From Thermoplasmata archaeon (lineage in GTDB: Archaea; Thermoplasmatota; Thermoplasmata; UBA184), in the NCBI GenBank assembly GCA_021827545.1, contig JAKAVH010000055.1:1-7402 (forward strand): DNA of 7,402 nucleotides. Direction: 5' to 3'. Shown here in pieces: positions 1 to 5,665 of this stretch (its first letter is position 1; each line of letters starts with the position of its first letter). A model generated the notes under the pieces. That model made no database searches and was not told the DNA's origin. It saw only the letters and a program-made list of their open reading frames with translations. A program made the position numbers and the translations under genes.

Positions 1-121
1 GGAGGACGGGGTGCGCCGCCACCTCTACGGCTTCTCGATGATCCTCGACTACTCCCGCTGCCGCTACGTCGAGTTCGTCACCCGGATCACCACCCCCATC
101 CTGATCCGCTGCCACCTGAAT
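1..121 (+). pseudogene. Integrase-core transposase fragment (5' cut by window edge, 3' broken)
   Basis: Reading from base 2, the frame gives about 40 residues containing LYGFSMILDYSRCRYVEF and then LIRCHLN. This matches the part of the rve/integrase core of IS21/IS481-like transposases that follows the first catalytic Asp (known family pattern: a DG loop, then YxFxMxLxYSRxxYVEF, then IRCHxNAFEYFGG). After Asn-40 the resemblance stops: the expected FEYFGG and the second catalytic Asp region are absent, and the frame continues into unrelated Arg/Gly-rich sequence until the stop at 272-274. The copy is therefore truncated and presumably inactive. What lies to the left of the window is unknown. 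The family is inferred from a short stretch, so the exact IS type is not certain. Confidence 0.5.
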
Positions 122-134
122 TCTACACGTACGA

Positions 135-308
135 GTGACGGCGGCAAGTGCGGTGGTCGCGAACACGCCGGGACCGGAGGAGGCGCTGGCGAGCGACTGG
201 AGGAAGCCGGCGAAGTTCTATCGGCAATTCGGGGGCACGGAGGCGATGCTTCGAGATGGGGTGGTGGCCGGTGAAGCCGGCGAGGACTGGCGCACGGACG
301 AGACGTGA
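135..308 (+). CDS. Possible small ORF, uncharacterised (57 aa), overlapping a second tiny ORF
   Basis: From GTG 135 the frame encodes 57 residues with a plausible acidic composition; the second half includes DWRKPAKFYRQFGG and GEAGEDWRTDET. Its TGA (306-308) overlaps a GTG at 305 that opens a 29-residue ORF ending at 394, which contains GDEFVVIARH. The two could be coupled genes, or one gene of about 85 residues split by a single-base shift, because the end of the first and start of the second read naturally as one protein. No Shine-Dalgarno sequence precedes GTG 135, and I recognise no family. The stretch adjoins a broken transposase, so decayed sequence is just as likely. Confidence 0.2.
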   Translation: MTAASAVVANTPGPEEALASDWRKPAKFYRQFGGTEAMLRDGVVAGEAGEDWRTDET

Positions 309-404
309 CCGCCGGCGACGAGTTCGTCGTGATCGCGAGGCACGCTGACTCCCATCGAAGTGTCTACTGTTTCCTCGGGAGTCGAGTCTCTTGAGCCGGA
401 GTCC

Positions 405-697
405 ATGAAGCTGCGACTCTCGCATGGTCTGCTCGTTCTTGTCGCGGTGACGGCCGCCGTGGCTGGCGCGGCCGGCATGTACGGCATCGTCGAACTCGAA
501 CGCCCGATCAGCTCGCGCCGCTGCGCGGAGCGTTCTCCGACGTGAAGACCGGGCGGACTCCGTTCTCGAGCCCGTTGGGACCGGACTCGCAACCCTACTT
601 GAATGCTTCAGCGGCTATGGCGACGCCCTCGGCATTCGCTCCGCAGGGCGCCTTATGGGGGAAGGGGGCGGGCTTGCCTCCGGAGCACGGCGACTGA
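405..697 (+). pseudogene. Frameshifted gene for a short exported or membrane-anchored protein
   Basis: ATG 405 opens a frame beginning MKLRLSHGLLVLVAVTAAV: a basic start followed by a hydrophobic run of about 22 residues ending near AAGMYG, like a signal peptide or N-terminal anchor. That frame turns into SSRRCAERSPT and stops at 545. In another frame (codons in phase with 539), the sequence from about 506 reads protein-like through RGAFSDVKTGRTPF, then a Ser/Pro/Ala-rich stretch, to TGA 695-697. Joining the two near 500-515 by adding back one base gives a protein of about 97 residues with a leader and a low-complexity exterior part. This could be a decaying gene or a base missing from the assembly. 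I recognise no family. ATG 405 is chosen because the hydrophobic leader follows it directly. Confidence 0.35.
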
Positions 698-789
698 CGG
701 GGGTCACCCGAACGATCGGGATCGCTTCCTCTCGATCCGCGAGCACACGGAGATCGCCGTACCGGCGCGACAGATCACACCGATCCACA

Positions 790-803
790 CCGACATTTGT
801 CGG
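790..803. promoter_or_regulatory. Palindrome CCGACA-TT-TGTCGG, candidate operator
   Basis: Two perfect 6-base inverted arms are separated by two bases, 70 bases upstream of the chosen ATG (874) of the HTH-alkyltransferase gene. It lies in the non-coding gap between the frameshifted gene ending at 697 and that start. A weak TATA-like CATCTATCG lies just downstream at about 813-821. In that geometry the palindrome would sit next to the promoter, where archaeal regulators commonly bind. Autoregulation by the downstream protein is inferred only from position. Confidence 0.35.
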
Positions 804-863
804 ACTCAGGCTCATCTATCGCGCTCCCTCTGGTGCTCCGATGCCGGCGGCGCTCGAGGAATG

Positions 864-868
864 GGAGG
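864..868 (+). promoter_or_regulatory. Ribosome binding site GGAGG that decides the start at 874
   Basis: GGAGG lies within GGGAGGGA and is five bases before ATG 874. The in-frame ATG at 841 and the upstream codon at 655 have no comparable site. This favours 874 over the longer readings. Confidence 0.6.
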
Positions 869-873
869 GAACG

Positions 874-2100
874 ATGCCGTCGATCGCCACGGGACTTTCT
901 CAGAGATACCCCGAAGTCCGCTTCGAGGTGCGGCCGGTAGGGTTCCGGTGGATGGTCCGGTGCCGGGGGGCCCGCGAGTCCCTCGATCGGCTCGCTCGGG
1001 AGTGCCAACGTACTTTCTCCGCGCTCTGGGTCGACCGGGAGCCCGAGCCGTTCGTGGTATTCGCCTACCTGCCGGGAGCTCGGGAGCTCTCCTTTCTCCG
1101 GGACGCGGGATCACGCGGCGGCCTTCTCCTTCCACCGCTCCTCGTGCGCGACGGGAACACCCGATTTCGACTTCTGTGCGCGGACCCGGCTCGCTCGGGA
1201 ACGTTCGACCCCACTCGGATCGGCGCTCGGCTTGTCGCGCGTCGGCGGCTCTCGAGGGTCCTGCTTCGCGATGCGATCGAGCTTTTCGCTCCGACCAGTC
1301 CCTCACTCACGCCCCAGCAGTCCCGGGTGCTGATCGAGTCGGTCCGCTCCGGTTACTACGAGGTCCCGCGACGAACGACGGTGGAGAAGATCGCAGGCCG
1401 ACTCTCCCTCGCGCGCAGTACGGCGGAGGAACATCTGCGAGCGGCCGAGTCGATCATCGTCTCCCGCGCCCTTCCGCTGGTCGAACTGTCGAGCTACGAG
1501 CCCCTCGAGTCAACGGAACCCGTCTCGCACGCGGTGGCATTCTCCGCCGAGCTCGAGCTCTACGTTGACCTCGCACTACGAGGAGAGTGGGTGGAGACCG
1601 TTCGCCTGCTCCGGTCTGCCGCCCCGACCGAGGTCGGGTCGATTCATCCCCACCTGCGGCGGATCCTGCGCCACTTGACCACGGGTCGCGAGGACCTGCA
1701 CGACATCCCCGTCCGGCTCAACCTCTCCCCGTTCGCCCGCCGGGTACTCGAGGAAGTTCGTCGGATTCCCGCGGGGGAGACGCGGAGCTACGCGGAGGTC
1801 GCCCGCCGAGTCGGCCGCCCGACCGCGTATCGTGCGGTGGGGAACGTCGTGGCGCACAACCCGGCGCCGTTGGTGATCCCGTGCCACCGGGTAGTTCCCC
1901 GACACGGCGGGGTAGGAAACTACTCGGCGGAGGGGGGGACCCGCACGAAGCGTCGGCTGCTCGAGTTGGAAGGCGCGGAGAAGAGCGCCGGGCGCCGACC
2001 TCGACGTCGAGCGCGGCGCCCTCCGGTGCCTGACGCGACCATCCGATCCGGGGCCAAGAAAGGGACACGAGCGGGATCCGCTCGGCAGGAGGCGGGGTGA
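874..2100 (+). CDS. Bat-type HTH regulator fused to O6-alkylguanine-DNA alkyltransferase (Ada-like)
   Basis: 408 residues in three parts. Residues 1-140 form an N-terminal domain I do not recognise. Residues about 145-196 are an HTH_10 domain: LTPQQ, then GYYEVPRRTTVEKIAGRLSL and STAEEHLRAAES, matching the archaeal bacterio-opsin-activator pattern. Residues about 220-367 are a methylated-DNA-protein cysteine methyltransferase. Its helper segment (from about 260) leads to SPFARRVLEEVRRIPAGETRSYAEVA, with Tyr306, probable arginine finger Arg320 and Asn329. The active site is PCHRV, with acceptor Cys337 and His338. GNYS and Glu366 follow. By family knowledge it transfers the alkyl group from O6-alkylguanine to Cys337 in a single-use reaction. 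Residues about 369-408 are a basic, probably disordered tail. Free-standing Ogt/AGT proteins are usually 150-200 residues, so the N-terminal half is a true addition. Bacterial Ada has a regulatory Zn domain with four Cys; here only Cys30, Cys44 and Cys102 occur before the catalytic domain, so that domain is absent. The gene overlaps the downstream transporter by GTGA. ATG 841 is an alternative start that adds 11 residues. Confidence 0.9.
   Translation: MPSIATGLSQRYPEVRFEVRPVGFRWMVRCRGARESLDRLARECQRTFSALWVDREPEPFVVFAYLPGARELSFLRDAGSRGGLLLPPLLVRDGNTRFRLLCADPARSGTFDPTRIGARLVARRRLSRVLLRDAIELFAPTSPSLTPQQSRVLIESVRSGYYEVPRRTTVEKIAGRLSLARSTAEEHLRAAESIIVSRALPLVELSSYEPLESTEPVSHAVAFSAELELYVDLALRGEWVETVRLLRSAAPTEVGSIHPHLRRILRHLTTGREDLHDIPVRLNLSPFARRVLEEVRRIPAGETRSYAEVARRVGRPTAYRAVGNVVAHNPAPLVIPCHRVVPRHGGVGNYSAEGGTRTKRRLLELEGAEKSAGRRPRRRARRPPVPDATIRSGAKKGTRAGSARQEAG
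2087..2092 (+). promoter_or_regulatory. Ribosome binding site AGGAGG for the transporter
   Basis: AGGAGG inside the end of the alkyltransferase gene lies four bases before GTG 2097, which overlaps the upstream TGA as GTGA. This is typical of translational coupling and supports GTG 2097 as the start. Confidence 0.6.
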
Positions 2101-3098
2101 GCGGTACGGGTATCGCGGGAACGCCCGGGGTCGGACTCCCGGCCAGGGACTCTGATGCCCGCGAAGCCCGGACCGTGATCCTCTGGGTCGTCGTCCTCGG
2201 CATCCTGTGGGGCTCCGCATTCCCGGTCATACGGGCGGGCCTCGTCGCGGGAGCGGCTCCCCTGGTCTTCGCCGCGATCCGATATGCGCTCACGGCGGTC
2301 GCCCTGGTCGCGATCGCGCTCGGGACGCGAGCTGAACTCCCTCGCGCCCGGGATCTGCTCGCCCCGATGATCTTCGGAGGGCTGCTCATGATCGGACTCT
2401 ACGGAGGGCTCCTCTACCTCGGAGAGGGAACGACACCGGGAGGACTGGCCGCCGTCCTGACCGCGTCGGCTCCGCTGGCGAGCGCAGTGCTGGGGTACCG
2501 TTGGTTTCCGTCGGAGCGGTTCGGGAACTGGGGGACCGCGGGTCTCGCCGTTGGGTTCGTCGGGGTCGGAATCCTCGTGCTCCCCCAGTTGGTCGTTCCC
2601 TCCGTGATCGGATTCGAGGGGCCGGCGCTCGTGGTGGGCGCCGTCCTCGCGTTTTCCGTCGGATCGGTGCTGCTCCGTCGCACTTCCCGAACGACCCCCG
2701 GGCTCTGGACGCTGTCGGTTCAGTTCGCGACGGCGGCCGCGCTCGTTTCGGCGCTCGCCCTGGCCACGGGCGAACCGCTCGCCCTGGGGAATGGGAGCAC
2801 GGTGCTCCCGGCGCTCACCTTCCTCGTGGTCCTCCCCGGAATCTTCGGGTATTCCCTCTACTTCCACCTCCATCACCGTGCGGGACCCAGCCGCGCCAAC
2901 ATCGTCGGTTACGTCAATCCGGTGACCGGGGTGGTCGTCGGCCTCCTCCTCTTCGCAGAGGTCGTCACCGCGGTCGAGATCGCCGGGCTGCTGCTCATCG
3001 CCGGAGGGCTGTTCCTGTTGCAGCGGGACCGGGCCCGCTCCGCGGCCTCCGCGCGCGCCCGCCCGCCCGTCGCAGGACTCGACCTCAAGAAGAGCTGA
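2097..3098 (+). CDS. EamA-family (DMT superfamily) transporter
   Basis: 333 residues, the usual length for a ten-helix drug/metabolite transporter with two EamA repeats. Hydrophobic segments lie at about 27-46, 54-76, 88-108, 116-133, 147-165, 176-193, 203-223, 238-257, 268-287 and 291-308. Repeat 1 starts with LGILWGSAFPVIRAGL and contains RYALTA. Repeat 2 ends with the typical NPVTGVVVGLLLFAEVVTAV followed by a Gly-rich last helix. Residues 1-25 are a polar N-terminal extension, and the tail after 308 is basic and cytoplasmic in style. Family members move small metabolites, often amino acids, nucleosides or drugs, usually outward; the substrate cannot be read from the sequence. Coupling to the alkyltransferase-regulator suggests shared expression, so export of an alkylating or toxic compound is one guess. 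The family is secure and the substrate is unknown. Confidence 0.92.
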   Translation: MSGTGIAGTPGVGLPARDSDAREARTVILWVVVLGILWGSAFPVIRAGLVAGAAPLVFAAIRYALTAVALVAIALGTRAELPRARDLLAPMIFGGLLMIGLYGGLLYLGEGTTPGGLAAVLTASAPLASAVLGYRWFPSERFGNWGTAGLAVGFVGVGILVLPQLVVPSVIGFEGPALVVGAVLAFSVGSVLLRRTSRTTPGLWTLSVQFATAAALVSALALATGEPLALGNGSTVLPALTFLVVLPGIFGYSLYFHLHHRAGPSRANIVGYVNPVTGVVVGLLLFAEVVTAVEIAGLLLIAGGLFLLQRDRARSAASARARPPVAGLDLKKS

Positions 3099-3579
3099 GC
3101 GGCGCCCGGTAGATCTCACCACCCGACCTCGACGCTCTCCTTGATCCGGCCCGCGGGCTACCGAGCCGGCCGCGGTAGCGTCGGCGTCTCTCTTCGAAAG
3201 GGGGCAGGGCCGAGAGCCGGGCGGCGCGGGGTCGGGGAGCGCATCGGGCAGGGCGCCGGTGGGACGGACGGGAGTCCCTGGAATCGACCGGTGCGACCGC
3301 CCTTCGGATCGTTCGTCGTCCGGCACGGACCGCGCGCGGTGGGGGAACGTCCCCAATTTCACGGTGAGGAACAGGCCGCGGCTCCCCGAGCTACGGAGCC
3401 AGCACCTCTCCGGAGGACTCGGGCTGCGGCAACATCCTGGACCGCGGGCCCGACCTCGGGGTCCGTTGGTTCCTCTGGGCTAATGGCCGAGGTCGAAACC
3501 TCCGGCCCGGTCGGGGGGACCGTCACCAGAACGATCCCGGGCGTCGCGCGCAGAGTACGAGGGGATCCTCCTTCCCCTC
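3099..3579. other. Gene-poor stretch between convergent genes
   Basis: About 480 bases between the ends of the transporter (+) and the GNAT gene (-). Open frames exist on both strands, but they read as Arg/Gly/Pro-rich shadow-type sequence with no start signals. One short - strand run just after the transporter reads RIKESVEVGW before a TGA, preceded closely by a TAG. It could be the eroded end of an old gene. A near-palindromic GGGGAACGTCCCC lies around 3343-3355. I see no tRNA-like fold or repeat array. Confidence 0.5.
3559..3579 (-). terminator. Hairpin abutting the stop codon of the GNAT gene, possible terminator
   Basis: GAGGGGA and TCCCCTC form a perfect 7-bp stem around a 7-base loop. 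The stem begins immediately after the TAG (3580-3582) on the - strand. No T-run follows in either direction, so intrinsic termination is doubtful. It may stabilise the 3' end or be chance in a purine-rich run. Confidence 0.25.
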
Positions 3580-4401
3580 CTAGGATTCTATCGGAATCCA
3601 ACGGACCTCGTACAGTTCCAGCGAACCGACGGGACGGAAACCGTGGTGCTTGAGTATGGGGCCGGAGGTCCCCGTCCTTGCGCTGACCAACGCGAGCCGG
3701 GCCCCTCGACGGACCGCCTCGTCGCAGCGCGCCTTGACCAGCACGCCGTACACGCCGCGTCCTCGGAACGGCGGCAGCACACCGGTTCCCCAGAACCGGG
3801 CGACGTCCCCCTCCAGGTCCATTCCCGCGCGTCCGATGGGCTCGGACCCCTTCCAGGCCACGAAGCGGTCTGAATGCCCGACCGCCGCGATCTGCCGGCG
3901 AAACCGCTCCCGGAATCCCGTCCGGGTCTCCTCCGGGGGTGGCGGGTCCCCGAAGATCGGCGGGGAGAGCCCGAGGAAGGCGTCGAACTCTGCGTCCGAT
4001 CGCACCTCCCGGACATCGACGTCGCCGGCGGGTCGAAAGATCGGTATGCGGGGCCGGTCGCGCTCATCGAATAGCTCCCAGGCGAGCACCTCCGTCTCCT
4101 CGATCTTTCGATATCCCTCCCGGGCGAGGCGCCGGGGAAGGTCGCGCGGCACCGAACGGGGGGTGATCTGGACACGGACGCCGGTACCTCCGAGCGATTC
4201 CACTTCCCGCCGAAGCTCCTGCAGCGCCGCGTCGGCGCCGGGTCCGTCCGGTGCATGGAAGCCGTACGCGTACGTCAACGCGTAGGAGCCCGGGGTTACC
4301 GCGATCTCGAACCGTTCGCGGACCTTCCTCGCGGAATTGGGCGGGAACCACCTCCACGCGTCGACGGCGTCCCATACCCGGTCGTCGGTCCAGGGCCTCA
4401 A
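3580..4401 (-). CDS. GNAT-family N-acetyltransferase, probable tandem-domain type
   Basis: 273 residues, longer than a single GNAT domain (about 150). The C-terminal half (about 127-270) is the clear one. It has FVAWKGSEPIGRAGMDL as the middle strands. It then has the acetyl-CoA loop VLPPFRGRGVYGVLV (motif A, Arg213-Gly216) followed by a helix. ARTGTSGPILKHHGFRPVG is the characteristic end, where a residue pair next to the cofactor is followed by HGF. The N-terminal half (about 30-110) has similar spacing, ending LAREGYRKIEETEV, and looks like a degenerate second GNAT fold. The family transfers acetyl from acetyl-CoA to an amine; the substrate is not predictable. The start is TTG 4401, with GAGG eight bases upstream (4410-4413) and no better ATG or GTG nearby. 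It is the last gene on the - strand before the convergent + strand operon and has its own upstream gap, so it is likely a single transcription unit. Confidence 0.85.
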   Translation of the reverse strand: MRPWTDDRVWDAVDAWRWFPPNSARKVRERFEIAVTPGSYALTYAYGFHAPDGPGADAALQELRREVESLGGTGVRVQITPRSVPRDLPRRLAREGYRKIEETEVLAWELFDERDRPRIPIFRPAGDVDVREVRSDAEFDAFLGLSPPIFGDPPPPEETRTGFRERFRRQIAAVGHSDRFVAWKGSEPIGRAGMDLEGDVARFWGTGVLPPFRGRGVYGVLVKARCDEAVRRGARLALVSARTGTSGPILKHHGFRPVGSLELYEVRWIPIES

Positions 4402-4445
4402 GGATCGATCCTCTGTCCGAGCGGCCGACGCACGCCCCGGAACCC

Positions 4446-4451
4446 CTTAAG
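4446..4451 (-). promoter_or_regulatory. TATA-like CTTAAG upstream of the GNAT gene
   Basis: In a GC-rich neighbourhood, the - strand sequence GACTTAAGGGG lies about 45-50 bases before TTG 4401. Transcription starting about 25 bases downstream would leave a leader of about 20 bases holding the GAGG site. The placement is plausible for an archaeal promoter, but the match to consensus is weak. Confidence 0.3.
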
Positions 4452-4804
4452 TCAACTCGCTCGAGAACACCTCGACCGCGAGCCCCCGGCACCGTCCCCG
4501 ATTTCTCGGCTCTTGGGGAAGTTCGCTTCCCCTCCCCGGCGGCTGTCGGCGAGAGGACTGCCCGCAGCACCTCCGAAGGACGAGGTGGAGCGCGGGCCCT
4601 GGACCCGGGATCGCCCGCACACTCCCGCATCGGCCCAGGAGGCGCGTCGAGCTCGATGCCCTCCTCCGCGATGTAGGCCGTGAGGCTCGACCCCGGTCCG
4701 GCCGGTGAGCGCGCGCAGGCGCTCCTCGCGCGGACCGGTGAAGATCGAGCGGACCAGAGCCCCGTCGCACCGGCGGCAAGGCCGGGCAGAGAGACCGGAG
4801 GTGC
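4452..4804 (-). other. Gene-free stretch with a possible decayed CxxC gene (about 4640-4790, -)
   Basis: No intact gene is convincing here. On the - strand directly after the CBS gene, one frame reads CRRCDGALVRSIFTGPREER (from base 4778 downward). This is a CxxC motif with a natural-looking continuation that then turns into His/Arg-rich shadow sequence. Near base 4690 another frame takes over with SLTAYIAEEGIELDAPPG. Together they look like one small zinc-knuckle-type protein broken by a frameshift. No ATG, GTG or TTG precedes the CxxC in frame after the CBS stop. The remainder (4452-4630) shows nothing recognisable. Confidence 0.25.
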
Positions 4805-5389
4805 TCAGGCGGAGGAGGAGGCCGCAGTGATGAGGTCCGATCGCGCGACGATGCCGACCAGCTTCCCGTTGCGCACGACGGGCACTCGGTTGAACCCGCG
4901 GGAAGTCAGCAACCGGATCGCCTCGTCCAGTCGGGTTTGTGCGGGAAGCGTGAACGCTTCCGGGCTCATCGCGTCCGAGATCGGGGTATCGCGGAGCACC
5001 GAAAGGCATTCCCGGGCCAGGTTCGGCTGCCGTCCCGAACTAATGCCGAGCAGGAGGTCGAGCACGCCGCCCGGCAGGGAGAGGCCCGCGCGATCGTGGA
5101 GGGTTCGCGCAACGTCCTTCTGGCTGAGAACGCCGACGACCCGGCGCGCGCCATCGACCACCGGCAAACCCGAGACGCGATGCCGTCGGAGGAGGGAGGC
5201 CGCAACCTCGAGCGAGTCGTTCGGTCGGGCGACGATCACCTTTCGGGTCATGACATCACCGAGGGTGTAGGCGAAGAAGCCCAGCTCTCGCTCGGGGCGT
5301 TCAACCGCAGAACCCCGCGGGAGGCGCTTCGCCCTAGCGGGGGTCGACCGTCGGAGCGTCGCACGGCGAGAAGCGGCCGGCTTCGGCAT
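4805..5389 (-). CDS. Paired CBS-domain protein
   Basis: 194 residues. CBS1 spans about 43-98, starting TLGDVMTRKVIVARPNDSL and ending in the nucleotide-contact motif GVLSQKD (Gly86, Ser89, Asp92). CBS2 spans about 137-189, starting ISDAMSPEAFTL and ending GIVARSD (Gly179, Asp185, with Ala in place of the usual Ser/Thr at 182). The linker at 99-136 is longer than average and contains GGVLDLLLG. Such stand-alone Bateman modules typically bind adenosine ligands (AMP, ATP, SAM) and sense energy or metabolic state for partner proteins. There is no second effector domain here. Residues 1-36 are a basic, low-complexity extension. ATG 5389 is the first start. GGAGG lies 13 bases upstream, which is far. 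An internal ATG (Met47) would cut into CBS1 and is rejected. Confidence 0.92.
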   Translation of the reverse strand: MPKPAASRRATLRRSTPARAKRLPRGSAVERPERELGFFAYTLGDVMTRKVIVARPNDSLEVAASLLRRHRVSGLPVVDGARRVVGVLSQKDVARTLHDRAGLSLPGGVLDLLLGISSGRQPNLARECLSVLRDTPISDAMSPEAFTLPAQTRLDEAIRLLTSRGFNRVPVVRNGKLVGIVARSDLITAASSSA

Positions 5390-5430
5390 GGATCGGGAGA
5401 TTCCTCCAGGACGGAGAGACCGCGCGGTGG

Positions 5431-5454
5431 CATAAGCCCCGGGGTGGCCCCGGG
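5431..5454 (-). promoter_or_regulatory. TATA-like CTTATG and adjoining GC hairpin upstream of the CBS gene
   Basis: On the - strand a 7-bp stem (CCCGGGG and CCCCGGG, arms 5438-5444 and 5448-5454, 3-base loop) is followed by CTTATG at 5431-5436, about 42 bases before ATG 5389. The TATA-like element is at a sensible distance for an archaeal promoter, and the palindrome would sit just upstream at the BRE position. It could equally be a transcript-end hairpin for the DedA-like gene; no T-run supports that. Confidence 0.3.
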
Positions 5455-5665
5455 TTTACGGCTCGGTCGGAACGCGCGCGGTGTCCCTCCGCTCCCGCGA
5501 CGGTCCCCCACTTCCGAGAGGGGCGCCCTCGCTCGACTCGAAGCGCCCCCTCCCGAGTGCGCCTATCCCCGAGGACCGGCCGCCTCTACATCTCGGAATC
5601 GTCGTTCGTCGGAAGAGGGCGGCTCGGGGCCGAACGGAACTCGGTAGGCCATCTCCCCCGTACTG

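Noticed and set aside
655..873. Upstream extension of the alkyltransferase frame
   Set aside because: The added residues are Arg/Ser/Thr-rich with no pattern. A good ribosome binding site supports 874, and the palindrome at 790-803 suggests this is control sequence.
603..1568. 321-codon + strand frame
   Set aside because: It overlaps the HTH-alkyltransferase gene in another frame and has Arg/Ala/Gly/Pro-rich shadow composition with no motif.
1920..3362. 480-codon open frame on the - strand
   Set aside because: It lies opposite the alkyltransferase end and the whole EamA transporter, whose protein is unmistakable. The translation is Asp/Glu/Arg/Gly/Ser-rich with no domain, typical of an antisense shadow in GC-rich DNA.
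3141..3653. 170-codon + strand frame in the convergent gap
   Set aside because: Gly/Arg/Pro-rich with no motif or start signal, and it runs antisense into the GNAT gene.
5563..5652. 29-codon - strand ORF after the DedA-like gene
   Set aside because: A purine run directly abuts its ATG, leaving no spacing for a functional ribosome binding site. The peptide is short with no recognisable feature.
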